Assembly (NCBI GenBank): GCA_046050465.1
Contig: JBJOPS010000025.1
Coordinates: 1-47,587, forward strand
Length of the DNA: 47,587 nucleotides
Origin: Egaibacter sp046050465
GTDB lineage: Bacteria > Pseudomonadota > Gammaproteobacteria > Burkholderiales > Burkholderiaceae_C
Direction of reading: 5' to 3'
Shown: positions 8,242 to 20,366 of the stretch, one piece after another
Layout of the letters: the number at the start of each line of letters is the position of its first letter
How positions within the stretch are numbered: the stretch's first letter is position 1
Position numbers and translations under genes: made by a program
Notes under the pieces: model-generated
What the model was told of the DNA's origin: nothing
Seen by the model: only the letters and a program-made list of their open reading frames with translations
The model's database searches: none

Positions 8242-8781
8242 TTATCGGGCCAGCAAGGGTTCTACCATTTTGGCGGCTTCCGGGCTCAGCCAGTCCACCT
8301 CACCGCGCACCATGCCGCGCACGCGGCCGTCGGCACCGATCAGCACGGTGGTGGGGAACGCCGTGGCACCCCACTGGCGGGCGATCTGGCCAAAAGGGTC
8401 CAGCAAAATGGGCAAATGCAGGTTCGACCGCTGCACATAGCGCTGGACCGTGGTGACACTTTCCTTGAAGTTCACGGCCAGCACTATCAGTTTGTCCGGC
8501 CCGTAAAACTCGGTCATCGTTTGCAGCGATGGCATCTCTGCGCGGCAGGGCTCGCACCAGCTGGCCCAAAAGTTGATCAAGACCGCCTTGCCACGCAAGT
8601 CAGCCAGCTTCCAGGCACGACCCTTGAGATCAACGCCTTCCAGTTGCGCAACGGGTTTGCCCCTGGCCCAGGGCTGCACTTCATAGCCCTGTGCGTACGC
8701 CACCGCACCCGCCAGAAGCAGGGTGCAGGTCACGCCAGTCAGAGCCAGAAAACGGGCTATTTTATATGCAAAATGTGCCAT
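8242..8781 (-). CDS. TlpA-like thiol:disulfide oxidoreductase
   Basis: Periplasmic thioredoxin-fold protein of 179 residues. A hydrophobic N-terminal segment (ARFLALTGVTCTLLLAGAVAYA) acts as signal or anchor. The redox motif WASWCEPCRAEMPSL carries CxxC, and the cis-proline region is ATAFPTTVLIG. It is likely a reductant for apocytochrome c or other exported cysteines, as for TlpA/ResA homologues. The ATG and the upstream AAGGG lie within a copy of the small dispersed repeat, so the translation start may have been remodelled by that insertion. Confidence 0.9.
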   Translation of the reverse strand: MAHFAYKIARFLALTGVTCTLLLAGAVAYAQGYEVQPWARGKPVAQLEGVDLKGRAWKLADLRGKAVLINFWASWCEPCRAEMPSLQTMTEFYGPDKLIVLAVNFKESVTTVQRYVQRSNLHLPILLDPFGQIARQWGATAFPTTVLIGADGRVRGMVRGEVDWLSPEAAKMVEPLLAR

Positions 8782-8830
8782 TAGCCCTTATGAAATATGC
8801 GTTAGTAGCTATAAATTTAATAGCAATCAA
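8770..8830 (+). repeat. Small dispersed repeat overlapping the TlpA-like start
   Basis: TTAGCCCTTATGAAATATGC then GTTAGTAGCTATAAATTTAA and TAGCAATC: the same order of blocks as at 31380-31452. It covers the first codons and ribosome-binding region of the TlpA-like gene and the gap to alaS. Confidence 0.65.
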
Positions 8831-8854
8831 TTGCTACCTGCATTGCCTGGCCGT

Positions 8855-11719
<2,865 letters not shown>

Positions 11720-11965
11720 GGTGTTAACTGTAAAACTGGGGTGAATATACCCGGCTGATCCTGCACGAATTCGTACCAGAATCACATATGCTTGTGCGCA
11801 ATGGAGCTGTAGTGGCAGCCAATTATAGATTTCTACCGCTTCATGAAAGTCCTTACGCAAGGACAAAGGCGGTACTGTGCAAAATTTCCCGGCATGGTCA
11901 GACCCTGAGACCCGACGCAATGAGTTGACAGCATCCGTTCAGACACTGACTTTTGAAGGAGCATC

Positions 11966-13105
11966 ATGCAGCTTGCAACGTATGTTTATGCACCAGCCAC
12001 AGGCTGGAATCGGCCGTTGAATCCAGGCCTGGATTCTGCGGCAACATGGGTGATTATTTTCGGTGGCTCTGGTGTAGATGAGCTGATGCACGGCATGAAC
12101 GACCTCCGTCAGGCATACCCCCTTGCTGCCTGGATGGGCTGCTCGACTGCCGGGGAAATTCATGGTAACTCGCTTGGTGACAACTCTCTGGTGGTGGCTG
12201 TCATGAAGTTTGCGCATACCCAATTGCGCATGGTGGGTGCAAAAATCGAGAATCCCGAAGAGTCGGCAAAAATCGGAGCCCAACTTGGGGCTGAGCTTGC
12301 GGCACCTGATCTGGCTGCGGTTTTTCTTCTGTCGGATGGGCTCAGCGTCAATGGCTCCCGGCTGATCGAGAGCCTCTCGGGCGCCCTGAAACCCGGCGTG
12401 GTAGTTACCGGCGGACTGGCTGGTGATGGTGATCGCTTTCATAAAACCTGGGTCATTCAGGACAAAAAGCCCCAGGCCCATTACGTTACAGCTGTTGGAC
12501 TTTATGGTGATCGATTGGGAGTTGCACATGGGTCGCGAGGTGGCTGGGATGTGCTGGGGCCAGAACGCGAGGTCACTCGATCCCGGGGGAATGTATTACT
12601 CGAAATCGATGGACAACCAGCACTGACCCTTTATAAAAAATACCTGGGTGATCGGGCAGATGGCCTGCCTGCTACCGGCTTGTTATTTCCGCTGGCTATC
12701 CGTAACCAACGTGAAGAAGACGGGTTGACCGTACGCACCATCCTGTCTGTGAGCGAGGCAGAGAATTCGATTGTCTTTGCAGGTGATATCCCGCAAGGCA
12801 GTTTTGTACGGTTGATGCGGGCGAATTTCGAACGTCTGATTGACGGTGCGGCACAGGCGGCTAGTTGTATCACCCTGGATGACTACCAGGGAGGCCCTAT
12901 GCTCACTGTAGGCATCAGTTGCATTGGCCGTCGGCTGGTGCTGGGCCAGCGTACCGAGGAGGAAATCGATGCCGTTCGAAAAAGCTTGCCACAGGACAGC
13001 GAATTGGTGGGCTACTACTCGTATGGTGAACTGTCTCCTTTGACCAGCGGTCGCTGCGATTTGCATAATCAAACGATGACCCTCAGTACTTTCTGGGAAA
13101 AGTGA
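11966..13105 (+). CDS. FIST N- and C-domain signal sensor protein
   Basis: 379-residue soluble protein with the FIST N domain (about 1-220: WVIIFGGSG, AYPLAAWMGCSTAGEI, VVVTGGLAGDGDRFHKT) and the FIST C domain (about 225-370: LYKKYLGDRADGLPATGLLFPLAI, GYYSYGELSPL). FIST domains are thought to bind small ligands such as amino acids. A good Shine-Dalgarno (GAAGGAG) precedes the ATG. The stop overlaps the GTG start of the GGDEF-EAL gene by 4 bases, so translation is probably coupled and FIST output likely feeds c-di-GMP signalling; the coupling is inference. Confidence 0.92.
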   Translation: MQLATYVYAPATGWNRPLNPGLDSAATWVIIFGGSGVDELMHGMNDLRQAYPLAAWMGCSTAGEIHGNSLGDNSLVVAVMKFAHTQLRMVGAKIENPEESAKIGAQLGAELAAPDLAAVFLLSDGLSVNGSRLIESLSGALKPGVVVTGGLAGDGDRFHKTWVIQDKKPQAHYVTAVGLYGDRLGVAHGSRGGWDVLGPEREVTRSRGNVLLEIDGQPALTLYKKYLGDRADGLPATGLLFPLAIRNQREEDGLTVRTILSVSEAENSIVFAGDIPQGSFVRLMRANFERLIDGAAQAASCITLDDYQGGPMLTVGISCIGRRLVLGQRTEEEIDAVRKSLPQDSELVGYYSYGELSPLTSGRCDLHNQTMTLSTFWEK

Positions 13106-15024
13106 CTTCTGAACTGCACCCATTGTTGCTTCGCCAGCTGCGCAAATTCGGGCTGGATGTCTCGCTGACGCCCGATGTAGAGGCATGGCAAAAATTGTTG
13201 CAGGCAGTTGATGGTGTTTATCACGATGCCGATCAGGATCGCTATACATTGGAGCGCTCCTTGGCCGTTTCGTCAGACGAAATGCAGGCTCTCTATCAAC
13301 GGCAAAAGACTTCATACGAAGCGCGCCTGCGCACCATTTTTGGCTCACTGAACGACTTGATCTGGTTCAAGGACGCAAACGGCGCCTATCTGGCCTGCAA
13401 TCCGGTGTTCGAACGTTTTATTGGCCTCTCGGAGGCCCAGATTGTCGGTAAAACAGATGACGATCTGGTTGACCGTGAGACGGCAGACTTTCTGCAGGCA
13501 TGTGACCGTCAGATTATGAGTTCCAGAAAGTCAAGTTTTCATGAATATCGGGGTCGACCAGGCCTGGACGGGCAGCAGGCACTGTTCGAGATTGTGATGA
13601 CGCCGATTTTAGACACCACGGGCCAGGTCACAGGCCTATTGGGTCTGGGCCGGGACATTACTGCTCGCAAACTGGCAGATAACAGGATAAGGGACTTGGC
13701 TTTTTTTGACCAGCTCACCGGTTTGCCTAACCGGACATTGCTGCTGGACCGGTTAAAACAGGCCATGACGGCCAGTTTACGCAGAGGTAACTACAGCGCA
13801 TTGCTGTTCATTGACCTTGATCACTTCAAAATGTTGAACGATACGCTTGGGCATGACATGGGTGACCGCCTGCTCAGGCAGGTGGCACAACGGCTGCTCG
13901 CCTGTGTTCGGAAAAGTGACACCGTTGCCCGACTCGGAGGTGACGAGTTCGTTGTAATACTGGATAACCTGAGTCCAAACGAAACCGAAGCTGCCACACA
14001 GACTGAAGCCATTGGCGCCAAAATACTGGCCTCTTTGAATCAGGCCTACCTGCTTGGTGATGTCACGCATCACAGCACACCGAGCGTTGGGGCCACTCTG
14101 TACAAAGGGCACCAGACGAGCATCGATGGTCTTCTAAAACAGGCTGATCTGGCGATGTACAAATCAAAAGAAGCTGGTCGTAACACACTGCGTTTTTTCG
14201 ACCCCGAAATGGAGATCGCTGTTTTACAGCGGGTTGGCCTGGAGCAGGACCTGCGTGAAGCGCTATTGAAAAACCAGTTTCTGGTGTATTACCAGGCACA
14301 GGTTGATGGCGAGTCCCGTGTGACCGGGGCAGAAGTGCTGGTCCGCTGGCAGCATCCTGAACGAGGCTTGGTGTCACCGGCCGATTTCATTCCCCTGGCC
14401 GAGGATACCGGACTGATTTTGCCACTGGGTCAATGGGTACTGGAGTCTGCCTGTTCCCAGCTGGCTCAGTGGGCAATGGACCCGGCACTTGCGCATTTGA
14501 CGCTCTCCGTGAACGTTAGCGCATTTCAGTTTCGTAACCCGGACTTTCTGGATCAGGTTTTTACCACGCTTCAACGTACGGGTGCAGACCCATTCAAACT
14601 CAAACTTGAACTGACGGAAAGTCTCCTGATTTTCGATATTGAAGGGGTCATTCAAAAAATGTTGCTCCTCAAGTCCAGGGGCATCGGGTTCATGCTGGAT
14701 GATTTTGGAACCGGTTATTCCTCCCTGTCTTACCTCAAGCGCATGCCACTGGAACATTTAAAAATTGATCAATCATTTGTTCGCGACATGCTCACTGATC
14801 CGAACGATGCCTCAATTGTGATGACCATCATTGCTCTGGCCCATAATCTGGGCAAAGGCGTGATTGCCGAAGGTGTGGAAAATGAGCCTCAAAAAGACTT
14901 TCTGGCCAATGCAGGTTGTCGTCTTTTTCAAGGCTACCTCATTGCCAGACCTCTGCCTGTGAGTCAGTTCGAAACCTTTGTCCAATGCAAAGCCTTGGCA
15001 CAGCGTGTTTCCATGATCGCCTGA
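13102..15024 (+). CDS. PAS-GGDEF-EAL c-di-GMP turnover protein
   Basis: 640 residues, cytoplasmic, with no membrane segment. A PAS domain at about 75-195 (IFGSLNDLIWFKDANGAYLA) is followed by a GGDEF domain (FFDQLTGLPNRTLLLDRL, ARLGGDEFVVILD; the active motif is intact) and an EAL domain (TGAEVLVRWQHPERG, NVSAFQFRNPDF, LELTESLL, MLDDFGTGYSSLSYLK, LKIDQSFV, VIAEGVEN, FQGYLIARP). EAL reads EVL, a common active variant; the other metal ligands and the catalytic lysine and glutamate are present, so both diguanylate cyclase and phosphodiesterase activities are possible. GTG start overlaps the FIST gene stop. Confidence 0.93.
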   Translation: MTSELHPLLLRQLRKFGLDVSLTPDVEAWQKLLQAVDGVYHDADQDRYTLERSLAVSSDEMQALYQRQKTSYEARLRTIFGSLNDLIWFKDANGAYLACNPVFERFIGLSEAQIVGKTDDDLVDRETADFLQACDRQIMSSRKSSFHEYRGRPGLDGQQALFEIVMTPILDTTGQVTGLLGLGRDITARKLADNRIRDLAFFDQLTGLPNRTLLLDRLKQAMTASLRRGNYSALLFIDLDHFKMLNDTLGHDMGDRLLRQVAQRLLACVRKSDTVARLGGDEFVVILDNLSPNETEAATQTEAIGAKILASLNQAYLLGDVTHHSTPSVGATLYKGHQTSIDGLLKQADLAMYKSKEAGRNTLRFFDPEMEIAVLQRVGLEQDLREALLKNQFLVYYQAQVDGESRVTGAEVLVRWQHPERGLVSPADFIPLAEDTGLILPLGQWVLESACSQLAQWAMDPALAHLTLSVNVSAFQFRNPDFLDQVFTTLQRTGADPFKLKLELTESLLIFDIEGVIQKMLLLKSRGIGFMLDDFGTGYSSLSYLKRMPLEHLKIDQSFVRDMLTDPNDASIVMTIIALAHNLGKGVIAEGVENEPQKDFLANAGCRLFQGYLIARPLPVSQFETFVQCKALAQRVSMIA

Positions 15025-15058
15025 GTCGCCATTCTTGATTTTGCAATGAAGTATCGCT

Positions 15059-16540
15059 ATGAACATAAAGGTTTCTCCACTCGCCTTGCTCAATGATGCC
15101 AGTCTGCTGAAGCTCGATGCACTTGTCGATGGCAAGTGGGTTACAGGTGCCAGCCGTTTTGACGTTATAGACCCCTCAAATGGGTACAAACTGACGGATG
15201 TTGCCAATCTGGGAGCGGCTGAGGCTCAAATGGCCATCATGGCCGCCAGCGCTGCTTTACCCGCTTGGCGTGGGAAAACCGCCAAAGAGCGCAGCCTGAT
15301 CCTGCGCAAGTGGTTTGATCTGCTGATGGCCAACCAGGAAGACCTGGGGCGCATCATGACCGCAGAGCAGGGAAAACCCTTCGCGGAAGCCAAGGGTGAA
15401 GTGGCCTATGGCGCCAGCTTTGTGGAGTGGTTTGCAGAAGAAGCCAAGCGTGTCAATGGGGAAACACTGCCCCACTTTGACAACAATCGTCGCCTGATGA
15501 TCCTGAAGCAGCCGATCGGCGTTTGCGCGGCGATCACGCCGTGGAATTTCCCGCTGGCCATGATCACACGCAAGGTGGCCCCGGCACTGGCAGCTGGCTG
15601 TACAGTCATCATCAAACCAGCTGAATTGACCCCGCTGACGGCACTGGCGGCCGCAGAGTTGGCTGTTCGCGCGGGTATTCCGCCTGGTGTATTGAACATG
15701 GTCACGGCCGACGCAAGTAATTCGATTGCCGTTGGCAAGGTTATTTGTGCCAGCGATGTAGTGCGCCATATCAGTTTCACCGGCTCCACCGAAGTGGGAC
15801 GTATCCTGATGGCACAGTCTGCACCTACCATCAAGAAAATGTCGCTGGAACTCGGTGGCAACGCCCCGTTCATCGTTTTTGATGATGCCGATATCGACTC
15901 TGCTGTTGAAGGTGCCATGCTCAGCAAGTACCGCAACGCGGGCCAGACCTGCGTGTGCGCCAACCGCTTCTATGTCCAGGACGGTGTGTATGACCAGTTC
16001 GTCACCAAGTTCACCGCCAAAGTGCAAGCGCTCAAGGTTGGCAACGGCTTTGAAGACGGTGTGATGCAGGGCCCGCTGATCGAGGACGCGGCGGTCGACA
16101 AAGTATCCCGCCACGTGGCCGATGCCATTGCCAAAGGTGGCAAGGTAACGGTTGGTGGAAGCAGGATGCAGGGCCAGTTTTTCGAACCCACCGTGGTCTC
16201 GGAAGCTTCAGCAGACATGCTGTGCGCCCGCGAAGAAACCTTCGGTCCCTTTGCACCCGTGTTTCGCTTCAAGACGGAGCAGGAAGCCATTGATGCGGCG
16301 AACAACACGGAGTTTGGCCTGGCCAGCTACTTCTACAGCCGCGACGTGGGCCGCATCTTTCGCGTGAGCGAAGCGCTGGAGTACGGCATGGTGGGTATCA
16401 ATGTGGGCATTCTGGCCACCGAACACGTGCCTTTTGGCGGCGTCAAGCAGTCTGGCCTGGGGCGGGAAGGTTCCCATTACGGCATGGACGATTACGTTGA
16501 GGTCAAGTACCTCTGCGTAGGTGACATCCTTATCAAGTAA
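15059..16540 (+). CDS. gabD: NAD(P)-dependent succinate-semialdehyde dehydrogenase
   Basis: Oxidises succinate semialdehyde to succinate, the last step of GABA breakdown. 493 residues, the normal GabD length. Motifs: ITPWNFPLAMITRKVAPALAAG, FTGSTEVGRILM, the general base in LELGGNAPFIVFDDAD, the catalytic cysteine in NAGQTCVCANRFYVQ, ETFGPFAPVFRF, and the C-terminal PFGGVKQSGLGREGS typical of GabD. It stands apart from the GabT-like gene at 41.6 kb but could serve the same pathway. Closely followed by tRNA-Gly. Confidence 0.93.
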   Translation: MNIKVSPLALLNDASLLKLDALVDGKWVTGASRFDVIDPSNGYKLTDVANLGAAEAQMAIMAASAALPAWRGKTAKERSLILRKWFDLLMANQEDLGRIMTAEQGKPFAEAKGEVAYGASFVEWFAEEAKRVNGETLPHFDNNRRLMILKQPIGVCAAITPWNFPLAMITRKVAPALAAGCTVIIKPAELTPLTALAAAELAVRAGIPPGVLNMVTADASNSIAVGKVICASDVVRHISFTGSTEVGRILMAQSAPTIKKMSLELGGNAPFIVFDDADIDSAVEGAMLSKYRNAGQTCVCANRFYVQDGVYDQFVTKFTAKVQALKVGNGFEDGVMQGPLIEDAAVDKVSRHVADAIAKGGKVTVGGSRMQGQFFEPTVVSEASADMLCAREETFGPFAPVFRFKTEQEAIDAANNTEFGLASYFYSRDVGRIFRVSEALEYGMVGINVGILATEHVPFGGVKQSGLGREGSHYGMDDYVEVKYLCVGDILIK

Positions 16541-16553
16541 ACTCCAGCCCTGT

Positions 16554-16627
16554 GCGGGTGTAGTTCAATGGCAGAACGCTAGCTTCCCAAGCTCGATACG
16601 TGAGTTCGATTCTCATCACCCGCTCCA
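16554..16627 (+). tRNA. tRNA-Gly (anticodon CCC)
   Basis: 74 nt, starting GCGGGTG and ending CACCCGCTCCA with encoded CCA. The anticodon loop is TTCCCAA, giving CCC. T-arm GAGTTCGATTCTC is standard. The anticodon stem CTAGC/GCTCG has one T-C mismatch (second pair), otherwise the cloverleaf is complete. Confidence 0.95.
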
Positions 16628-16645
16628 AGAATTTTAATATCCAGC

Positions 16646-16675
16646 AAAAAAGGCCTCCAGGGCCTTTTTTGTTTT
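16646..16675. terminator. Bidirectional rho-independent terminator
   Basis: AAAAAAGGCC, loop TCCA, then GGGCCTTTTTTG. The stem is flanked by A and T runs, so it can end tRNA-Gly/gabD transcripts from the left and scoAB transcripts from the right. Confidence 0.85.
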
Positions 16676-16696
16676 CCGGTTTGCAAATCCCGCCAG

Positions 16697-17335
16697 TCAG
16701 ATCAGCTTGACACCGGTTTTCGACTGCAACACGTCCCGTGTGACGCCGGGTGCCAGTTCCACAACCTGAAGGCCATCAGGCGTCACATCCATCACGGCCA
16801 GATCGGTAATGATGCGATCCACCACGGCTTTGCCAGTCAGCGGCAACGTGCACTGTGGCAGTATCTTCAGATCCTCGGCTCCATCCTTCTTCTTGGCCAC
16901 GTGCTCCATCAGCACGATCACGCGCGGCACGCCAGCCACCAGGTCCATCGCGCCGCCCATGCCTTTGACCATCTTGCCGGGGATCATCCAGTTGGCCAGG
17001 TCGCCTTTCTCGCTTACCTGCATGGCGCCCAGGATGGACAGGTTGATCTTGCCGCCGCGGATCATGGCGAAGCTCTCGTGACTGCCGAAAATAGACGAGC
17101 CCTTGATGGTGGTAACGGTCTGTTTGCCGGCATTGATCAGGTCAGCGTCCACCTCGTCTTCATACGGGAACGGGCCGATGCCCAGCATGCCGTTCTCACT
17201 CTGCAGCCACACCTCGATGTGGTCGGGCACGAAGTTGGCTACCAGTGTCGGGATGCCGATGCCGAGGTTCACATAAAAACCGTCCTGTAGTTCCTGCGCC
17301 GCACGTGCGGCCATTTGATCTTGGGTCCAAGCCAT
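16697..17335 (-). CDS. scoB: Succinyl-CoA:3-ketoacid CoA transferase, subunit B
   Basis: Beta subunit of a class I CoA transferase that activates acetoacetate with succinyl-CoA. 212 residues from the ATG at 17335, preceded by GAGGA. The catalytic glutamate is in WLQSENGMLGIGP; other marks are KGSSIFGSHESFAMIRGG and MVKGMGGAMDLVAGVPRVIVLMEH. The longer frame starting with TTG at 17350 overlaps scoA and was not used. It follows scoA with an 11-base gap, so the two form an operon. Confidence 0.94.
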   Translation of the reverse strand: MAWTQDQMAARAAQELQDGFYVNLGIGIPTLVANFVPDHIEVWLQSENGMLGIGPFPYEDEVDADLINAGKQTVTTIKGSSIFGSHESFAMIRGGKINLSILGAMQVSEKGDLANWMIPGKMVKGMGGAMDLVAGVPRVIVLMEHVAKKKDGAEDLKILPQCTLPLTGKAVVDRIITDLAVMDVTPDGLQVVELAPGVTRDVLQSKTGVKLI

Positions 17336-17346
17336 GTTCGTGTTCC

Positions 17347-18051
17347 TCAAATTTTGCGGTCGCGGGTGGTGCGCTTCTCGATGCGCTTCTCGGGTGTGGG
17401 GTTGTGCACGATGCGGTGCACATAGATGCCCGGAAGGTGCACATCGTCGGGTGCCAGCTCGCCGGTGGCGACAATACGCTCCACTTCGACGATGCAGATC
17501 TTTCCTGCCATGGCTGCGGCCGGATTAAAGTTGCGGGCTGTTAAATTGAAGCGCAGATTGCCCGATTGGTCAGCAATATCGGCCTTTACCAGTGCCACAT
17601 CTGGTACCAGCGAGCGCTCCATCACATAGATTTCGCCATCGAACTCACGCTGTTCTTTGCCTTCAGCCACGATGGTGCCAACCCCGGTCCTGGTGAAGAA
17701 TGCCGGAATGCCCGCGCCACCGGCACGCAGCTTTTCAGCCAAGGTGCCCTGGGGCGTGAATTCCAGAGCCAGCTCACCGGCCAAATACTGGCGCTCGAAC
17801 TCCTTGTTTTCGCCGACGTAGCTGGAAATCATCTTTTTGATCTGGCGTGTCTGCAACAGCTTGCCCAGACCGAAGTTATCAATCCCTGCGTTGTTGGAAA
17901 TGGCCGTCAGATCCTTCACACCGCTGTCGCGCACGGCGTCGATCAGGGCCTCGGGAATGCCGCACAGGCCGAAGCCGCCCACGGCAATCAGCTGGCCGTC
18001 TTTGAGGACGCCTTCAAGCGCCTTGGCCGCACTTGGGTAAATCTTGTTCAC
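17347..18051 (-). CDS. scoA: Succinyl-CoA:3-ketoacid CoA transferase, subunit A
   Basis: Alpha subunit of the same CoA transferase, 234 residues. The CoA-binding G-rich motif GGFGLCGIPEALIDAV is near residues 25-40, followed by SNNAGIDNFGLGKLL and GTLAEKLRAGGAGIPAFFT. The GTG at 18051 was chosen because AAGGAG lies 9 bases before it; the GTG at 18057 is only 3 bases from that site. Role: ketone-body or polyhydroxyalkanoate breakdown, from family knowledge. Confidence 0.93.
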   Translation of the reverse strand: MNKIYPSAAKALEGVLKDGQLIAVGGFGLCGIPEALIDAVRDSGVKDLTAISNNAGIDNFGLGKLLQTRQIKKMISSYVGENKEFERQYLAGELALEFTPQGTLAEKLRAGGAGIPAFFTRTGVGTIVAEGKEQREFDGEIYVMERSLVPDVALVKADIADQSGNLRFNLTARNFNPAAAMAGKICIVEVERIVATGELAPDDVHLPGIYVHRIVHNPTPEKRIEKRTTRDRKI

Positions 18052-18215
18052 TTGCACGATCTCCTTCGATTAATCAATTCTCGTACGATACTACGCAATT
18101 CTGAACCGCAACGGAACTTGCACCGATGATCGGGTCAGGAAACGTGAGGATGGACACCCCAAGGGCGAAACCTTCTGCATCAGCCGCCGGACAGTGGATG
18201 TTCAATAATCAGTGT

Positions 18216-19370
18216 ATGAGCACTGGTATCAAATTGTCGTGTTTGCCGCTGTTCCGCACCCTAGGGCTGGCTGTACTGCCTTGTCTTGCCTTGCCCAGCC
18301 TGGCGCAGGCTCCGGCCCCCACCTCAGCACCCGAGACGCCTGTTGAAGCGGCTGCTCCTCCGGCCGAGCGTCGCTGGGTGCAGGTGCCGCGCCTGAAAGG
18401 GCGGCTGACAGCGCGCGACATGGGGCTGGTTATCAACACGGCTGATCCGTACTCGGTGGCCGTGGGTGAGTACTATGCGCGGCGCAGGCGCATCCCGGCT
18501 GATCAGATATTGCGCATGGAGCTGCCTGTGCAGCCAGCATTGAACGTGATGGAGTTTGGCCAGTTGTATGCCCGCATCCGTGATCACATGGGGCCGCAGG
18601 TACAGGGCCTTGCGCTGGCCTGGACGCAGCCCTACGCGGTGAATTGCAATTCGATCACCTCCGCTGTCACGCTGGGGATGGAGCCCGAAGCGTGCGCACA
18701 GACCTGCGCGCCCACCAAGCCTTCGCGTTATTTCAACTCAGGCAGTGTGCGGCCGTTTACCGACCTGGCGTTGCGGCCATCCATGCTGCTGGCCTCGCGC
18801 AGCGTAAAAAGCGCGCGGGCGTTGATTGATCGCGGCCTGGCGGCTGAGCGCCAGTTGGGCAAGCAAGGCGCGCCGTTGGCCAGCGCGGTGTTTGTCAGCA
18901 CCGGTGACAAAGCCCGTAACGTGCGTGCGCAGCTCTTTCCACCCAAAGGGCTTCCCGGTGAGCTAGCCAGGTTCGGCGTGCAGGTGGAGTTGCGTGGCGG
19001 GGCCGATACCAGCCCGATGCAGCGGGTGGTGTTGTACCAGACCGGCCTCACCCATATGGACTTCATTGACAGGGAGCAGTGGGTGGCCGGTGCGCTGGCT
19101 GACCATTTGACGTCGTCTGGCGGGCAACTGCTGAATACCGAAGGGCAGATGAGTGCGCTGGAGTGGCTGGAGTCTGGCGCCACGGCCAGTTTTGGCACCA
19201 TCAGCGAGCCGTGCAATCATCCGCAGAAGTTTCCACACCCGCAGGTTTTGCTGATGCACTACATGCAGGGCGCCACGGCGCTGGAGGCCTACTGGCGCAG
19301 CGTCGCGTGGCCGGCGCAGGGCGTGCTTGTGGGGGACCCGCTGGCTGCGCCGTTTGAAGGGTTCAAATAA
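18216..19370 (+). CDS. TIGR03790-like exported protein of unknown function
   Basis: About 384 residues with a signal peptide (MSTGIKLSCLPLFRTLGLAVLPCLALPSLAQA) and then a proline/alanine-rich linker. The body resembles the TIGR03790 family of uncharacterised proteins: GLVINTADPYSVAVGEYYARRR, IRDHMGPQVQGLALAWTQPYAV, TEGQMSALEWLESGATASFG, and GVLVGDPLAAPF at the end. Cysteine pairs (CNSITSAVT, CAQTC) fit an exported protein. Other ATGs at 18126 and 18198 are possible; 18216 gives the cleanest signal peptide. The stop overlaps the next gene's start (TAATG), so translation is coupled with the lytic transglycosylase. Confidence 0.75.
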   Translation: MSTGIKLSCLPLFRTLGLAVLPCLALPSLAQAPAPTSAPETPVEAAAPPAERRWVQVPRLKGRLTARDMGLVINTADPYSVAVGEYYARRRRIPADQILRMELPVQPALNVMEFGQLYARIRDHMGPQVQGLALAWTQPYAVNCNSITSAVTLGMEPEACAQTCAPTKPSRYFNSGSVRPFTDLALRPSMLLASRSVKSARALIDRGLAAERQLGKQGAPLASAVFVSTGDKARNVRAQLFPPKGLPGELARFGVQVELRGGADTSPMQRVVLYQTGLTHMDFIDREQWVAGALADHLTSSGGQLLNTEGQMSALEWLESGATASFGTISEPCNHPQKFPHPQVLLMHYMQGATALEAYWRSVAWPAQGVLVGDPLAAPFEGFK

Positions 19371-20305
19371 TGTCAAATCAAAACGAACATCCACGAATTC
19401 GATTGATGGCATGGGTGCTGGTGTATGGACTTGTTGCACATTTGATGGTTGGCTTATACAGCCGGGGTCATACGGCGACTCTGGTGCATGAGTCGGCAGC
19501 AGTGAGTAATCTTCTGGCGCAGGCACAAGCGCTCGAAGGCAGTACGGATGACGCCGAGAGCGGGTGGCAGGTAGCCGCACGTTACTGCGAGGCTTCGCGC
19601 CTGGGTAGTATCGAAGCCCAATATCGCTTGGGCATGCTGTTTGCATTCGGCAGTGGCGTACCGGAAAACCGAGAAATGGCAGCCTCGTTGTTTTCGCTGG
19701 CGGCATCGCAAGGGCATGCAGAAGCACAGAATATGCTGGAAACCATTCGTATCACCAGTACCCTATTGCCGGGATGTGTTCTTGATGCCGTTACCCCTGA
19801 GAAAAAGTGGGAGATGAACGATCGCATGGTACCTGGTGCCGGTATTGACAACCTTTTGCTCGGCTTACCCCAAAACAGGCGCTGGGTGGTTGATTTGGTA
19901 GGCCCACTGGCACGCTGGAATGCAGTCGATCCAAAGTTGATTCTGAGCATCATTGCCACTGAATCAAACTTCCAGATTAAGGCGAAATCATCGAAGACTG
20001 CCATGGGGTTGATGCAACTGATCCCGGAAACAGCAGAACGCTTCAACGTGGGCAATGCTTATAACGCTGCGCAAAACATTAAAGGTGGTTTGGCATATGT
20101 ACGCTGGTTGTTGTCATATTATCGAGGAGATGTCCGACTGGTGCTGGCTGCTTACAACGCAGGGGAGGGGGCAGTTGATCGTTACAAAGGCATCCCGCCG
20201 TACAAGGAAACGCGCTTGTACGTGCAGCGTGTGATGTCTCTCTACGGGCGATTCACGCACCCATTTGATGGTCTAGCGGGTAAAGTCTCTCCGTTTCTGA
20301 GATAG
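19370..20305 (+). CDS. Lytic transglycosylase with Sel1-like repeats
   Basis: 311 residues with one N-terminal membrane segment (LMAWVLVYGLVAHLMVGLY). A Sel1-like stretch at about 75-125 (SRLGSIEAQYRLGMLFAFGSG, ASLFSLAASQGHAEAQNML) precedes a C-terminal soluble-lytic-transglycosylase domain: LILSIIATESNFQIKAKSSK with the catalytic glutamate, GLMQLIPETAERFNV, and LAAYNAGEGAVDRYKGIPPY. It cleaves peptidoglycan glycan strands in the periplasm. Translation is coupled to the upstream TIGR03790-like gene by a one-base overlap. Confidence 0.9.
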   Translation: MSNQNEHPRIRLMAWVLVYGLVAHLMVGLYSRGHTATLVHESAAVSNLLAQAQALEGSTDDAESGWQVAARYCEASRLGSIEAQYRLGMLFAFGSGVPENREMAASLFSLAASQGHAEAQNMLETIRITSTLLPGCVLDAVTPEKKWEMNDRMVPGAGIDNLLLGLPQNRRWVVDLVGPLARWNAVDPKLILSIIATESNFQIKAKSSKTAMGLMQLIPETAERFNVGNAYNAAQNIKGGLAYVRWLLSYYRGDVRLVLAAYNAGEGAVDRYKGIPPYKETRLYVQRVMSLYGRFTHPFDGLAGKVSPFLR

Positions 20306-20366
20306 GCCGCCGGTCGATCCATGATTTGCTGAAATATGAAAAAGAACCAAAGAATGAAATCACCAG

